This document shows positions 1-8,475 of a stretch of DNA of 44,997 bases, piece by piece (the first letter of the stretch is position 1; every line of letters starts with the position of its first letter). Made by a program: the position numbers and the translations under genes. The stretch spans positions 1 to 44,997 of the forward strand of contig QIGN01000026.1 in NCBI GenBank assembly GCA_003228955.1, written 5' to 3'. The notes under the pieces were generated by a model, which ran no database searches, had not been told where the DNA came from, and was given only the letters and a program-made list of their open reading frames with translations. The stretch is from Hyphomicrobiales bacterium (GTDB lineage: Bacteria; Pseudomonadota; Alphaproteobacteria; Rhizobiales; Methyloligellaceae).

Positions 1-840
1 GAAACGGAGGCGCTTGTGCTCATTCGCGAGCGCACCAAAATTCAAGCGCCCCTGATTGAGCGGCTGCCGAAGCTGAAACTTATCTCCCAGCGCTCCGTCT
101 ACCCGCATATCGATGTGGAGGCCTGCACCCGCAGGGGCGTCATCCTGTCTTCAAGCATGCATCCCGGCACGCCGTCCTATTCGACGGCAGAACTCACCTG
201 GGGCCTGATTATTTCGGCCATGCGGCAAATCCCGCAGCAGATGGCCTCGCTCAAGGGCGGCAACTGGCAGATGGGCGTCGGCAAGTCGCTGCACGGGCGC
301 ACCCTTGGCATTTACGGCTATGGCCGCATTGGCCGCGCCGTCGCCGACATTGGAAAAGCGTTTGGCATGAAGGTCCTGATCTGGGCCAGCGAAGCATCGC
401 GCGCGCGCGCGGGCGCGGACGGCTTTGAGGTTGCCCAAAGCAAGGAGGACTTCTTCGCCCGCTGCGATGTGCTGTCCCTGCATCTGCGACTTTATGACTC
501 CACGCGCGGCATCGTGACGGCAGAAGACCTCGCGCAAATGAAACCGGACGCGCTGATCGTGAACACCAGCCGGGCGCCGCTCATTGAAGAGGGCGCGCTG
601 GTAAACGCCCTGCGCGCCGGACGTCCCGGCATGGCGGCGGTGGATGTTTATGAGCAGGAGCCGCTGCGCGACACAGACCATCCGCTGTTCAAACTGGAGA
701 ATGTCGTGTGCACGCCGCATATCGGCTACGTCACGGAAGATGAATGGGAGATTCAGTTTTCCGATATTTTCGACCAGGTCCTCGCTTACGCGGCCGGCGC
801 GCCGGTCAATGTAGTCAACGCGGAGGTCCTGAAAAGCTGA
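1..840 (+). CDS. D-2-hydroxyacid dehydrogenase, NAD-binding (5' end cut by window)
   Basis: The reading frame is already open at base 1 and continues in frame through a GTG at 16, so the start lies outside the window. It belongs to the D-2-hydroxyacid dehydrogenase family (phosphoglycerate dehydrogenase, glyoxylate reductase and relatives), which interconverts 2-keto and D-2-hydroxy acids with NAD(P)H. The Rossmann glycine motif GYGRIG is near residue 100 of the visible part. The three family catalytic residues are present: Arg in NTSRAPLI, Glu in YEQEP and His in TPHIGY. There is no ACT domain at the C-terminus, which argues against a long-form SerA. The exact substrate cannot be read from the sequence. 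The gene ends 10 bp before the convergent acetyltransferase gene. Confidence 0.88.
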   Translation, partial: ETEALVLIRERTKIQAPLIERLPKLKLISQRSVYPHIDVEACTRRGVILSSSMHPGTPSYSTAELTWGLIISAMRQIPQQMASLKGGNWQMGVGKSLHGRTLGIYGYGRIGRAVADIGKAFGMKVLIWASEASRARAGADGFEVAQSKEDFFARCDVLSLHLRLYDSTRGIVTAEDLAQMKPDALIVNTSRAPLIEEGALVNALRAGRPGMAAVDVYEQEPLRDTDHPLFKLENVVCTPHIGYVTEDEWEIQFSDIFDQVLAYAAGAPVNVVNAEVLKS

Positions 841-850
841 GCGCGCATTG

Positions 851-1396
851 CTATATCCGTTTTCTCAGCAGGATTTCATCCTCGCCCTCCACGATGAGAT
901 CATCGAATACGGCGACCTGAACGTATCCCTGACGCTCATAGAAAGCGGCGGCGCGGTGATTGAACGCGGACACGCAAACCCACAGATTGCCGGTGCTGCC
1001 GCTCGCTTCGCGCTCGAACCATGTCATGACGGCAACGCCTATCCCGGTATTCTGAAAGTCCGGAACAAGCCCGAGAAAACGCAAATAGGCGCCATGCAGC
1101 CAGGGCGCCTCAATGCCAACGGCGCCTGCCCGCTCGCCATCGCATTCGATCAGAAAACGCGGTGCGCCGGGCCGGCATTCGCCCAGATATTTTTCCAGCC
1201 GGTCGGCGGGCCAGCTGACACTTTTATCTGTCCTACCGCTGCGCTGTTTGAGGACCCTTTTCCAGGGATCGATGCCGGCGAAAACCGCCGCAAGCTCCCG
1301 CGCGTCTCGGCGCGTGAGGGGCGCCAGACGCAGCTCGCGCCCCAGCCGGTCCAGCCCGAGGCTTTGTGCGCTATTGCTGAAAGGGATTCCATTCAT
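851..1396 (-). CDS. GNAT-family N-acetyltransferase
   Basis: The predicted protein has about 181 residues and the GNAT fold pattern. A central strand (LRFLGLVPDFQNTGIGVAVM) resembles the acetyl-CoA-binding motif A, and a later NHRAAAFYERQGY stretch is the classic motif B of GNAT enzymes. The acceptor is unknown. Two ATG starts are possible. The one at 1396 overlaps the upstream deacetylase stop by 26 bp; one at 1426 has a weak AAGG close to it and would add ten residues. The gene is last in the minus-strand run argD-argF-hslO-deacetylase, so it is probably co-transcribed, but nothing ties its function to arginine synthesis. Confidence 0.8.
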   Translation of the reverse strand: MNGIPFSNSAQSLGLDRLGRELRLAPLTRRDARELAAVFAGIDPWKRVLKQRSGRTDKSVSWPADRLEKYLGECRPGAPRFLIECDGERAGAVGIEAPWLHGAYLRFLGLVPDFQNTGIGVAVMTWFEREASGSTGNLWVCVSAFNHRAAAFYERQGYVQVAVFDDLIVEGEDEILLRKRI

Positions 1397-2426
1397 CGCG
1401 AGGCCTGTTTTTGCGGCGCTGTTCATTCGCCTTGCGCTTGGGTCCACGAGCCCAGCTCTCCGTGTCACCCACGCGCTGGTCGTAACAGCGTGTCTCGATC
1501 TCCGGCGTCCCCGCCTCCAGCAACTCGCTCACCGTAACGAATTCATAGCCGCGTGATTTCAGTTCCGGAACATAGAGCGGCAGGGCTTTGGCGGCATTCC
1601 AGCCACGCCCGTTGGCATGGCCGAGGATGATGGAGCCGGGCCGGATATTTTTGAGGACGCGGCTGGCGATGGCCCGCGCCGACTGTCCACGATCCGGATC
1701 GCCCGTCGCCAGATCCCACTGGATTGCGAGCAAGCCCGCCTCCGCGACGGCTTTCAGCGCGCGCGCATTGCACGTCCCGTAAGGAAACCGCAGCAGGGTC
1801 ATGCGTTCGGGAAGAACCGCATCGGGGGGCAGGCACGCCCGCGCGGCAAGCCCCGCGCGCACTTCTTCATAGGCAGCCTGCGCGAACTCGATTTCGTTGG
1901 TCAAAGAAGCACCCGACAGCGCCTTTAAGTTGGCATGACGCCATCCATGATTGGCCACCTCGATCAGTGGATCGGCGAGGATCTGCCGGGCCCGTTTGGG
2001 GTGAGTGAGCAACCATTTTCCGCTGATGAAAAAGGTCGCCCTGATCTTGTTCTCACGCAGATAATCGACGATGCGTCCGTCATACCCCGCGATCTCGTAG
2101 CCCGCTTCGCCCACATCGAAAGTGAGCGCGATAAGCTTGCGGCCCTCGGGCAGTTTGACCCGGCGGATGGACCCGCGCAGCGGCTCCGGCGTCGGCGGGA
2201 AGGCTTTCAGGACGCGTTTGGGCGGCGCTACCCTTGCGCCGCGCACACCGGCCCTTGGCGCAATCTCGCGCGCCGTTCCCGCCAGTTGCTCCGGCGTCCA
2301 GCATATGAGCGCATCGACCGGGGCAGGTGTCTGGGCAACAGCATTCGGGCCCATGACCGACAACAGCCCCGCACCGGCGAGGAACATGCGCATGAACAAA
2401 CTCCAGGCCGGACCCGTTAGTGGCAT
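1371..2426 (-). CDS. Polysaccharide deacetylase (NodB-like), secreted
   Basis: A 351-residue protein with an N-terminal hydrophobic segment (residues about 9-31, ending near VAQ) that looks like a signal peptide, so it probably acts in the periplasm or envelope. The carbohydrate esterase family 4 (NodB) motifs are present in order: LTFDVGE (residues 101-107), the metal-binding pair in NHGWRH (His160 and His164), RFPYG (213-217) and LGHANG near residue 270. The usual second Asp of TFDD is Val105, followed by Glu107. A similar TFDLCE version is known in alphaproteobacterial homologues, so this may be a subfamily trait and not inactivation. The start is supported by GGAGGAG six bases upstream; it overlaps the hslO stop by 10 bp, suggesting coupling. 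Confidence 0.86.
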   Translation of the reverse strand: MPLTGPAWSLFMRMFLAGAGLLSVMGPNAVAQTPAPVDALICWTPEQLAGTAREIAPRAGVRGARVAPPKRVLKAFPPTPEPLRGSIRRVKLPEGRKLIALTFDVGEAGYEIAGYDGRIVDYLRENKIRATFFISGKWLLTHPKRARQILADPLIEVANHGWRHANLKALSGASLTNEIEFAQAAYEEVRAGLAARACLPPDAVLPERMTLLRFPYGTCNARALKAVAEAGLLAIQWDLATGDPDRGQSARAIASRVLKNIRPGSIILGHANGRGWNAAKALPLYVPELKSRGYEFVTVSELLEAGTPEIETRCYDQRVGDTESWARGPKRKANEQRRKNRPRDEWNPFQQ

Positions 2427-3382
2427 GCAAACTCCTCCGGATCGAAATCGTAGCGGGTGTTACAGAATTCGCAGGTGACGCGAATGCGCCCGCCGCGCGC
2501 CATGTCCGCGACTTCTTGCGCCTCGAAACTCCCCAGCATGGCCTTCACCCGGTCCGGAGAACAGCCGCAAATGAAGGTGAGCGGCTTTGGCTTGAAGGCG
2601 CGCACATTCTCTTCGTGAAACAGCCGGTAGATAAGGCGTTCAGGCGCCAGCAGGGGATCGACGAGTTCAGCGTCCTCGACCGTGGCGGCCAGAATGGAAG
2701 CCCGCCGCCAGCCATCGCCGTCATGGGCAGTGGCGGGCGCATCATGTCCCCCCTCGCGAGTCAGATGTTGCAACATCAGCCCGCCGGCCCTCCAGCTCCA
2801 TTGGTTCTGGTTTCCCTCTCCGCCCGCATTCGCGGCGCTGTAATGGCGCGCCACCGCGGCGCGGATAAAGGTGGGGAGCTGCTCGGACTGGCGAAAGTAA
2901 GCATCCGCCGCCGCATTCAGATCGCTGTTCTCCAGCGCCACAACGCCCTGATAACTCTCCATGTCGGGCCCGCGGTCAACGGTCATGGCCAGATGGCCAT
3001 CCCCGAGCAGTTTGACCGAAGTCCCCTCACCGCTTTCTTCCAGCGCCGCGAGCCGGTCGGCGTCAAACCCCGCATAGCCGCGCAGCTCGCCCGACGAGCG
3101 ATAATTCACTACCAGCATATTGACCGGGCCATCGGTGCTGGTCTGGAAGATGAACTTGCCCTCGAATTTGATGGATGCCCCCAGCAGCGCCGTGAGCGCC
3201 ACCGCTTCGCCCAGCAGCTTGCACACGGGTTCAGGATAGGCATGGCCGCGCAAAATTTCATCGACCGCCGGCCCGAGGCGCACGACACTCCCTCTTGCGC
3301 CGGCCAGATCCGCCTGAAAGGGCAGGATCAGGTCATCGGGTACACTCTGGGTGCCCTGTTTGAGTGATTTTGCAACTGACAT
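2417..3382 (-). CDS. hslO: Hsp33 redox-regulated chaperone
   Basis: A 321-residue protein matching Hsp33, a cytoplasmic holdase chaperone switched on by oxidative unfolding. The C-terminal zinc site is complete: Cys272 and Cys274 in CGCS, and Cys304 and Cys307 in CEFC, the family C-x-C and C-x2-C arrangement. The N-terminal part carries the expected Hsp33 features (DLAGARGSVVRLG, LLGEAVALTALL). It lies after argD and argF on the same strand, an order common in Alphaproteobacteria. A large palindromic repeat (3412-3489) separates it from argF, so its expression may be partly uncoupled from the arg genes. Start at the ATG at 3382. Confidence 0.96.
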   Translation of the reverse strand: MSVAKSLKQGTQSVPDDLILPFQADLAGARGSVVRLGPAVDEILRGHAYPEPVCKLLGEAVALTALLGASIKFEGKFIFQTSTDGPVNMLVVNYRSSGELRGYAGFDADRLAALEESGEGTSVKLLGDGHLAMTVDRGPDMESYQGVVALENSDLNAAADAYFRQSEQLPTFIRAAVARHYSAANAGGEGNQNQWSWRAGGLMLQHLTREGGHDAPATAHDGDGWRRASILAATVEDAELVDPLLAPERLIYRLFHEENVRAFKPKPLTFICGCSPDRVKAMLGSFEAQEVADMARGGRIRVTCEFCNTRYDFDPEEFACH

Positions 3383-3411
3383 TTAGGTCATGATCTTATT
3401 GCTAGAAGCGC

Positions 3412-3489
3412 CCGGCCACCCGCTCCCCCGGCCCAACCACCCGCAGATGGTAAATTCGGGGCGGTTGGGCCGGGGGAGCGGGTGGCCGG
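3412..3489. repeat. Palindromic repeat, copy 1 (31-bp arms, 16-nt loop)
   Basis: Positions 3412-3442 are the reverse complement of 3459-3489 with one mismatch, around a 16-nt loop (3443-3458). The outer arm reads GGCCACCCGCTCCCCC and the inner arm CCCAACCACCC. A second copy with the same arms and the same loop length lies at 6636-6711. It fills most of the argF-hslO gap, which is otherwise empty. As RNA it would fold into a very stable hairpin, so it may attenuate transcription or protect mRNA ends, but recurrence shows it is a dispersed repeat and not just a local terminator. Confidence 0.9.
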
Positions 3490-3506
3490 AAAATCATCGA
3501 AATATC

Positions 3507-4418
3507 CTAGAGTCCAAAGCACCAGGCGAGAATGGCCTTTTGCGCGTGAAGGCGGTTTTCCGCCTCGTCGAACACGACCGACTGCGGCCCGTCGATCACA
3601 CCGGCGGTGACTTCATCCCCGCGATGGGCGGGAAGGCAATGCATGAAGATGGCGTCCCTGGCCGCCGCGCCCATCAGTTTTTCATCCACCTGATAGGGCG
3701 CCAGCAGCTTCATGCGCGTGTCCGCATCCTCATCGCCCATGGACACCCACACATCCGTCACCAGCGCATCGGCGCCATCGGCCGCCTCGCGGGGTGCCTG
3801 CGTCACCTCCACCTTGCCGCCTTCGGCCGCCACCCAGTCGAGCAGCGCCGGGTCGGGAGACAAATCCTTCGGGCACGCGATACGCAACGTGAAGCCGAAG
3901 CGCACGGCCGCATGTGCCCATGAGTTCGCGACATTGTTGGCATCGCCAATCCAGGCCACGGTCCGCCCGTCTATCGGCCCTTTGTGTTCCTCGAACGTCA
4001 GAATATCCGCCATCACCTGGCAGGGGTGGGAGCGCTCCGTCAGGCCGTTGATGACCGGCACGCTGGCATACTCCGCCAGTTCCGTGACATTCGAATGGGG
4101 CCCGGTGCGCAGCATCATCCCGTCCACGTAACGCGACAGGACGCGGGCTGTGTCGGCGATGCTCTCGCCGCGCCCTATCTGCGTCTCGGCGCTGTTGAGA
4201 ACCAGGGTCTGCCCGCCAAGCTGGCGCATGGCCACATCGAACGACACGCGCGTGCGGGTCGAGGGCCTGTCGAACATCAACGCGAGCACGGTTGAAGGAT
4301 CCAGTTTCGGCGTGGTCCCTTTTGGTTCGCTCTCCTTCAGCGCGCGCGCGCTGGCGATCATGGCGCGCAGGGCCGCGCCGTCGAATTGGTCGATATCAAT
4401 GAAATGCCGTAGAGCCAT
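3507..4418 (-). CDS. argF: Ornithine carbamoyltransferase, anabolic
   Basis: A 303-residue enzyme joining carbamoyl phosphate and ornithine to give citrulline in arginine synthesis, in the cytoplasm. The three signature motifs are intact: the carbamoyl-phosphate loop STRTR (residues 53-57), HPCQ (131-134) and the ornithine-site HCLP in [10 protein letters not shown] near residue 268. The frame is open upstream for 24 more codons, but the ATG at 4418 gives the normal family N-terminus and leaves a 20-bp gap after the argD stop. The gene is cotranscribed with argD by position. Confidence 0.96.
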   Translation of the reverse strand: MALRHFIDIDQFDGAALRAMIASARALKESEPKGTTPKLDPSTVLALMFDRPSTRTRVSFDVAMRQLGGQTLVLNSAETQIGRGESIADTARVLSRYVDGMMLRTGPHSNVTELAEYASVPVINGLTERSHPCQVMADILTFEEHKGPIDGRTVAWIGDANNVANSWAHAAVRFGFTLRIACPKDLSPDPALLDWVAAEGGKVEVTQAPREAADGADALVTDVWVSMGDEDADTRMKLLAPYQVDEKLMGAAARDAIFMHCLPAHRGDEVTAGVIDGPQSVVFDEAENRLHAQKAILAWCFGL

Positions 4419-4438
4419 CCTGCCTGATCCTGAAATTT

Positions 4439-5617
4439 CTATTTGAGCGAGGCGGAGATACGGCCGCAGGCCGCATGGAGCCGGTCGCACGCCACGCCGA
4501 TATGCTCCGGCTCAACGATGAGAGGCGGCAGCAGCCGCACCACATTGTCGCCGGCCGGCACCGTGAGCAAACGCTCCTCGAACAGCGCCTCGATCAATTG
4601 CTGACTGGGCACGGCGCATTTGAGGCCGACCATCAGCCCCTCGCCGCGCACCTCTTCAATCACATCGGGAAATTCATCGCGCAGACCTGCGAGCTTCTGC
4701 TTCAGAGCGACGGCTGTATCCTGCACCCGAGGCAGGAAACCCGGCGCGAGGACAACATCGAGAACCGCATTGCCGACCGCCATGGCCAGCGGATTGCCGC
4801 CGAATGTGGAGCCATGCGTCCCGGCGGTCAGGCCTTGCGCCGCTTCCTTCGTCGCCAGACAGGCGCCAACGGGAAAACCGCCGCCCAGCCCCTTGGCGAC
4901 CGCCATGATGTCCGGCGTCATGCCCGCCCATTCATAGGCGAAGAGTTTGCCGGTGCGGGCGATGCCGGTCTGCACTTCGTCAAAAATCAGCAAAAGCCCA
5001 TTTTCATCGGCAAGCGCTCTCAAGTCCCGCAGAAATTTCCAGGGTACCGTGAGGATGCCGCCCTCGCCGAGCAACGGCTCAATGGCGATGGCGGCCGTCT
5101 CGCCGGAAATGGCGCCACGCACCGCGTCGAGATCGCCAAGCGGCACGTGATCGAAGCCATCCACGGGCGGGCCAAAGCCCTCCAGATGCTCCGCCTTGCC
5201 GCCGGCGGAAATCGTCGCCAGCGTGCGTCCGTGAAAAGCGCCTTCGAAGGTGATGATCCGGTAGCGCTCTCCCGCGCCCTGGGCCGCATGATATTTGCGC
5301 GCCATCTTGATCGCGCATTCCATGGCTTCGGCCCCGGAATTGGCAAAGAACACCTGATCGGCAAATGTGGCGTCGCAAAGCCGCCCGCCCAGCCTCTCCT
5401 GCCCCGGTATGGAATAGAGGTTCGATGTATGCCACAGGGTCCGCGCCTGATCGCAAAGCGCGCCCACCAGGGCGGGATGGGCATGACCGAGCGAAGCCAC
5501 GGCGACGCCGGCGCCGAAATCGAGATATTTCTCGCCTTCCGCCGTCTCCAGATACACGCCCTGGCCTTTGACAAAGGCGAGGGTCGCGCGCGCATATGTC
5601 GGGACAAGGGCGCTCAT
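4439..5617 (-). CDS. argD: Acetylornithine aminotransferase
   Basis: A 392-residue class III PLP-dependent aminotransferase that converts N-acetylglutamate semialdehyde to N-acetylornithine, probably also serving lysine synthesis. The PLP features are present: [16 protein letters not shown], the IFDEVQTG aspartate motif and the Schiff-base lysine in AVAKGLGGG near residue 246. The open frame runs 89 codons further upstream, but that stretch is low-complexity and unlike the family, so the ATG at 5617 was chosen. It heads the minus-strand argD-argF-hslO run. A second class III aminotransferase at 10674 is only distantly similar. Confidence 0.94.
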   Translation of the reverse strand: MSALVPTYARATLAFVKGQGVYLETAEGEKYLDFGAGVAVASLGHAHPALVGALCDQARTLWHTSNLYSIPGQERLGGRLCDATFADQVFFANSGAEAMECAIKMARKYHAAQGAGERYRIITFEGAFHGRTLATISAGGKAEHLEGFGPPVDGFDHVPLGDLDAVRGAISGETAAIAIEPLLGEGGILTVPWKFLRDLRALADENGLLLIFDEVQTGIARTGKLFAYEWAGMTPDIMAVAKGLGGGFPVGACLATKEAAQGLTAGTHGSTFGGNPLAMAVGNAVLDVVLAPGFLPRVQDTAVALKQKLAGLRDEFPDVIEEVRGEGLMVGLKCAVPSQQLIEALFEERLLTVPAGDNVVRLLPPLIVEPEHIGVACDRLHAACGRISASLK

Positions 5618-6027
5618 CGCATCACGCTCGGTTTCTCCAAAACCAAAAAAAGCCACCAGAGCGGTGGCGGATCGGGAAAATTCAACTCTAAGGCATCGGC
5701 GCGGGCTGTCAATCGAGCACGCGCGCGCAAACTTTATGCAGATTTCGTCCACTAGACTCTTTTTTTCTGGGGACAGACGTGGCAGAATCCGATTATTCGG
5801 TGGAAAAGACCGGCGCAGGCAAAGCGGGCGCTTGCCGGGCTTTTCACTGATATTGTAGCCTAGCGGAAGTCGGCCACCATACACGGGTGCTTACCCCATC
5901 TGCGTATTCTCACTGGCCGGCAGTGACCTCACGTAAGAGTTGGCGTTCTAGCGGAGCCGCGTTCGCGGCAACGGATGGATTCTGAGTCGTTAGATTCAAA
6001 CAACCACAATGGAGGAGGGAATAACCC
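5618..6027. promoter_or_regulatory. Divergent argD/gcrA intergenic region with GANTC sites
   Basis: About 410 bp between the divergent argD and gcrA starts. It holds five GANTC sites (GACTC 5755, GAATC 5785, GATTC 5978, GAGTC 5984, GATTC 5993), against about one expected at this base composition. The last three lie within 20 bp and 31-50 bp upstream of the gcrA ATG. GANTC is the CcrM methylation site, and GcrA is known from Caulobacter to bind methylated GANTC promoters. A GGAGGAGGG ribosome site (6011-6019) precedes the gcrA ATG by 8 bp. No further gene was recognised here. Confidence 0.7.
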
Positions 6028-6546
6028 ATGGCGTGGACCGACGATCGGGTCGAAATATTGACGAAACTCTGGGCGGAAGGGCTGAGCGCCAGCCAGATCG
6101 CCGGTCAGCTGGGCGGGGGCGTTACGAGAAATGCCGTTATAGGCAAGGTCCACCGGCTGGGACTTTCCGGCCGGGCAACCACATCGCGGACAAAAGCCCC
6201 GCGCACGCGCCGGCGCACCGCCCACACGCATAACAGGGCGGCAAGACCGCAGTTGCGCAGCCACGGCAATACGGCCCTGAAGCCGGCTTATGATCCGAAC
6301 ACGCAAGAGGAATTGCGGCCCGTTCCGGTCCTTGTCGCGGAGCTTGTGATCCCGCCGGATGAGCGCGCATGTATCCTGACTTTGAGTGAAACCAAGTGCC
6401 GCTGGCCGATTGGCGACCCGGGCGACGAGGACTTCCACTTTTGCGGACGGCATTCGGAATCGGGGGTTCCCTATTGCGAACACCACTCGGCCATCGCCTA
6501 TCAACCGGCGCAATCGCGCCGCAGGAGTTCGCGCCCATCGCGCTAG
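6028..6546 (+). CDS. gcrA: GcrA cell-cycle regulator
   Basis: A 172-residue protein matching GcrA, the alphaproteobacterial sigma70-associated transcription factor that activates promoters carrying methylated GANTC. The N-terminus (MAWTDDRVEILTKLWAEGLS) and the adjoining SQIAGQLG and TRNAVIGKVHRLGL segments form the characteristic helix-turn-helix DNA-binding part. A basic linker (about residues 50-75) follows. The C-terminus contains the conserved CRWPIGDP and the FCGR and YCEHH cysteine/histidine cluster of the sigma-binding domain. The strong ribosome site and typical N-terminus fix the start at 6028. The clustered GANTC sites just upstream suggest methylation-sensitive or self-regulated expression. 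Confidence 0.96.
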   Translation: MAWTDDRVEILTKLWAEGLSASQIAGQLGGGVTRNAVIGKVHRLGLSGRATTSRTKAPRTRRRTAHTHNRAARPQLRSHGNTALKPAYDPNTQEELRPVPVLVAELVIPPDERACILTLSETKCRWPIGDPGDEDFHFCGRHSESGVPYCEHHSAIAYQPAQSRRRSSRPSR

Positions 6547-6576
6547 AAACTGGTCTCTCCATGAAACCGGATATCA

Positions 6577-6606
6577 GGCTACCCGCTCTCCTTTGCGCGG
6601 GTGGCC
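6577..6606. repeat. Short hairpin related to the palindromic repeat
   Basis: Positions 6577-6586 pair with 6597-6606 (GGCTACCCGC and GCGGGTGGCC, one G-T type mismatch) around a 10-nt loop. The arms match the outer part of the larger palindromes at 3412 and 6636, so this looks like a shortened derivative. It starts 30 bp after the gcrA stop and could act as its terminator, although no T-run follows. Confidence 0.65.
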
Positions 6607-6635
6607 GGGTCCTGGCGCATTTTCGAAGTAATCCC

Positions 6636-6711
6636 GGCCACCCGCTCCCCCTTGCCCAACCACCCAGTAACGGTACCCTTGGGGTGGTTGGGAAAGGGGG
6701 AGCGGGTGGCC
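6636..6711. repeat. Palindromic repeat, copy 2 (30-bp arms, 16-nt loop)
   Basis: Positions 6636-6665 pair with 6682-6711 with a single mismatch, around a 16-nt loop (6666-6681). Apart from a TT/GG difference in the middle of the arm, the arms equal those of the copy at 3412-3489; the loop sequences are unrelated. It lies between the convergent gcrA and phosphate-permease genes, where it could also act as a two-way transcription barrier. The conserved arms with variable loop fit a REP/REPIN-like element. Confidence 0.9.
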
Positions 6712-6736
6712 TGGTTTCGGTTTCTTCGAAACCGCA

Positions 6737-8260
6737 CTAGCGCAAAAATGTCAGGGCCGTGTAGATCGCGGCCGAGAGCAGCGCCGCCGCCGGCACGGTA
6801 ATCAACCACGCAGCGACGATGACCGTAAAATGCGACCGGCGGACCAGTTTGCGGCGGCGCACTTCTTCCCTGCTCGGCGCCGCTGCTGTCGTGGACGAGG
6901 GATAGCGGACATGGCTCTTGACGTAAGCGCGCCGGCGTTTTGAATGACTGGTATAGAATTCGCGGAAGAAACCAACGCCGAAGACCGCGCCAACGGTAAT
7001 ATGCGTTGAGCTGACCGGAAGCCCCAGACTTGAGGCGAAAATGACGGTTATCGCGGCGGAGAGCGCGACACAGAAAGCCCGCATGGGATTCATTTTGGTG
7101 ATCTGTTCGCCAACCATCCTGATGAGCCCAGGCCCATAGAGAAACAGACCGAGAGAAATACCAACCGCCCCGATCAGCATCACCCAGATGGGAATACCGA
7201 CCCTGGCGACAATGTCTCCCGACTGGGCGGAGTGCAGTATCGCCGCCAGCGGCCCCACCGCATTGGCCACATCGTTTGCGCCATGGGCAAACGACAGCAG
7301 CGCCGCGGAGCAGATGAGCGGCAGGTGAAACAACGCCCGCAGGGATTCATTGCGGTTTTCCATGCCTTCCGACATTGCCCGAACCCAGGGCCGCAGCAGC
7401 GCCAGAGACACCACGAATATACCGGCCCCGATGGCCAGCACGGTAATGGCATCGGGCCTCCAGACCCGCTTGAACCCCTTCAGCGCCAGATAGCTGGAAA
7501 ACACCGCCGCCATGATCGCCAGCAGCACCGGAACCCAGCGCCTGGCCGCGGCGATCTTGTCGTCCTGATAGATCACATTGATCTTGATGAAGGCGAGAAA
7601 GAGGGCCGCGATAACCCCTCCGAGTATGGGCGAGATGACCCAGCTGGCGGCAATTTTCCCCATGGTCACCCAGTTGACCGTACTGAAACCCACAGCCGCG
7701 ATACCCCCGCCCATGACGCCGCCAACCACCGCATGGGTGGTTGAAACCGGCGCCGCCAGATATGTCGCGAGATTGACCCACAATGCGGACGCCATCAGCG
7801 CCGCCATCATGATCCAGACAAAGGTCTGGGTGTCGGGAACGAGCGACGGGTCGATGATCCCTTTTGAGATTGTGTTGACCACTTCGCCGCCGGCAATCAG
7901 CGCGCCGGCGCTCTCGAAAACGGCGGCGATGATCAATGCGCCGGTGAGCGACAGGGCGCGCGACCCGACCGCCGGGCCGACATTGTTGGCCACATCATTG
8001 GCGCCGATATTGAGGGCCATATATCCGCCCAGCATCGCCGCCACGATGATGAAAACCGCGTTGGGCTGCGCGCCTATGAAGATGCTGGAATAGGCGCCGG
8101 CGGCCGCGAGGAACAGAAGCGCCATTCCAGGCGCGAAAAGCCGCCGCGAGAGAGATCGCGTGGCTTCTTCGACATGGACAAATTTTGTGAGGTCCTTGTC
8201 GAGCGATGGCTTTCCGAGCTGTTGCGCCGGTGCGCCCGGCGATCGATCCGGTTCAGTCAT
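6737..8260 (-). CDS. PiT-family inorganic phosphate permease
   Basis: A 507-residue inner-membrane phosphate (or metal-phosphate) symporter of the PiT/PHO4 family. Both halves of the internal duplication carry the signature: GANDVANNVGPAVGS in the N-terminal half and HGANDVANAVGPLAA in the C-terminal half. Each is followed by a PVSTTHAVVG or PVSSTHITVG motif. Ten or more hydrophobic segments are visible, with a charged cytoplasmic loop near residues 430-470 rich in Arg and Lys. The ATG at 8260 is preferred because GAGG lies five bases upstream; two earlier ATGs are possible. The gene is divergent from ppk2, linking phosphate uptake and polyphosphate. Confidence 0.92.
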   Translation of the reverse strand: MTEPDRSPGAPAQQLGKPSLDKDLTKFVHVEEATRSLSRRLFAPGMALLFLAAAGAYSSIFIGAQPNAVFIIVAAMLGGYMALNIGANDVANNVGPAVGSRALSLTGALIIAAVFESAGALIAGGEVVNTISKGIIDPSLVPDTQTFVWIMMAALMASALWVNLATYLAAPVSTTHAVVGGVMGGGIAAVGFSTVNWVTMGKIAASWVISPILGGVIAALFLAFIKINVIYQDDKIAAARRWVPVLLAIMAAVFSSYLALKGFKRVWRPDAITVLAIGAGIFVVSLALLRPWVRAMSEGMENRNESLRALFHLPLICSAALLSFAHGANDVANAVGPLAAILHSAQSGDIVARVGIPIWVMLIGAVGISLGLFLYGPGLIRMVGEQITKMNPMRAFCVALSAAITVIFASSLGLPVSSTHITVGAVFGVGFFREFYTSHSKRRRAYVKSHVRYPSSTTAAAPSREEVRRRKLVRRSHFTVIVAAWLITVPAAALLSAAIYTALTFLR

Positions 8261-8475
8261 TTGTGCCTCGCCCATCCGAATCATTCCATCCCGCGAGCCG
8301 CAGATAGGCCATTCCCCGCCCGGAATGTAAACACGTTTCTCCAAGTCAAATTTATTAGACTCATAAGTTTTATTGATATCAGATCATATGGATTTCCCGC
8401 TGTTGATTCCTCGAACAACTGTGCATATGGTCCCCGCCCGGCTTAGGGAAACGGCGATGCGCCCAGGGAGAAGAC
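8261..8475. promoter_or_regulatory. Divergent phosphate permease/ppk2 control region
   Basis: A 215-bp gap between the divergent permease and ppk2 genes. Its centre (about 8340-8395) is clearly more AT-rich than the surroundings, as expected for promoters. Two GANTC sites (GACTC 8358, GATTC 8405) are present. A Pho box (repeated CTGTCAT-like units) was looked for and not recognised. The ppk2 ribosome site GGGAGAAG lies just before its ATG. Confidence 0.45.

Noticed and set aside
4475-5755. 426-codon open frame on the plus strand
   Set aside because: It mirrors argD, which has all PLP motifs, and its product is Arg/His/Gln-rich with no family resemblance.
3412-6711. CRISPR array
   Set aside because: The repeats are two separate palindromes 3 kb apart with genes between; there are no spacers and no cas genes.
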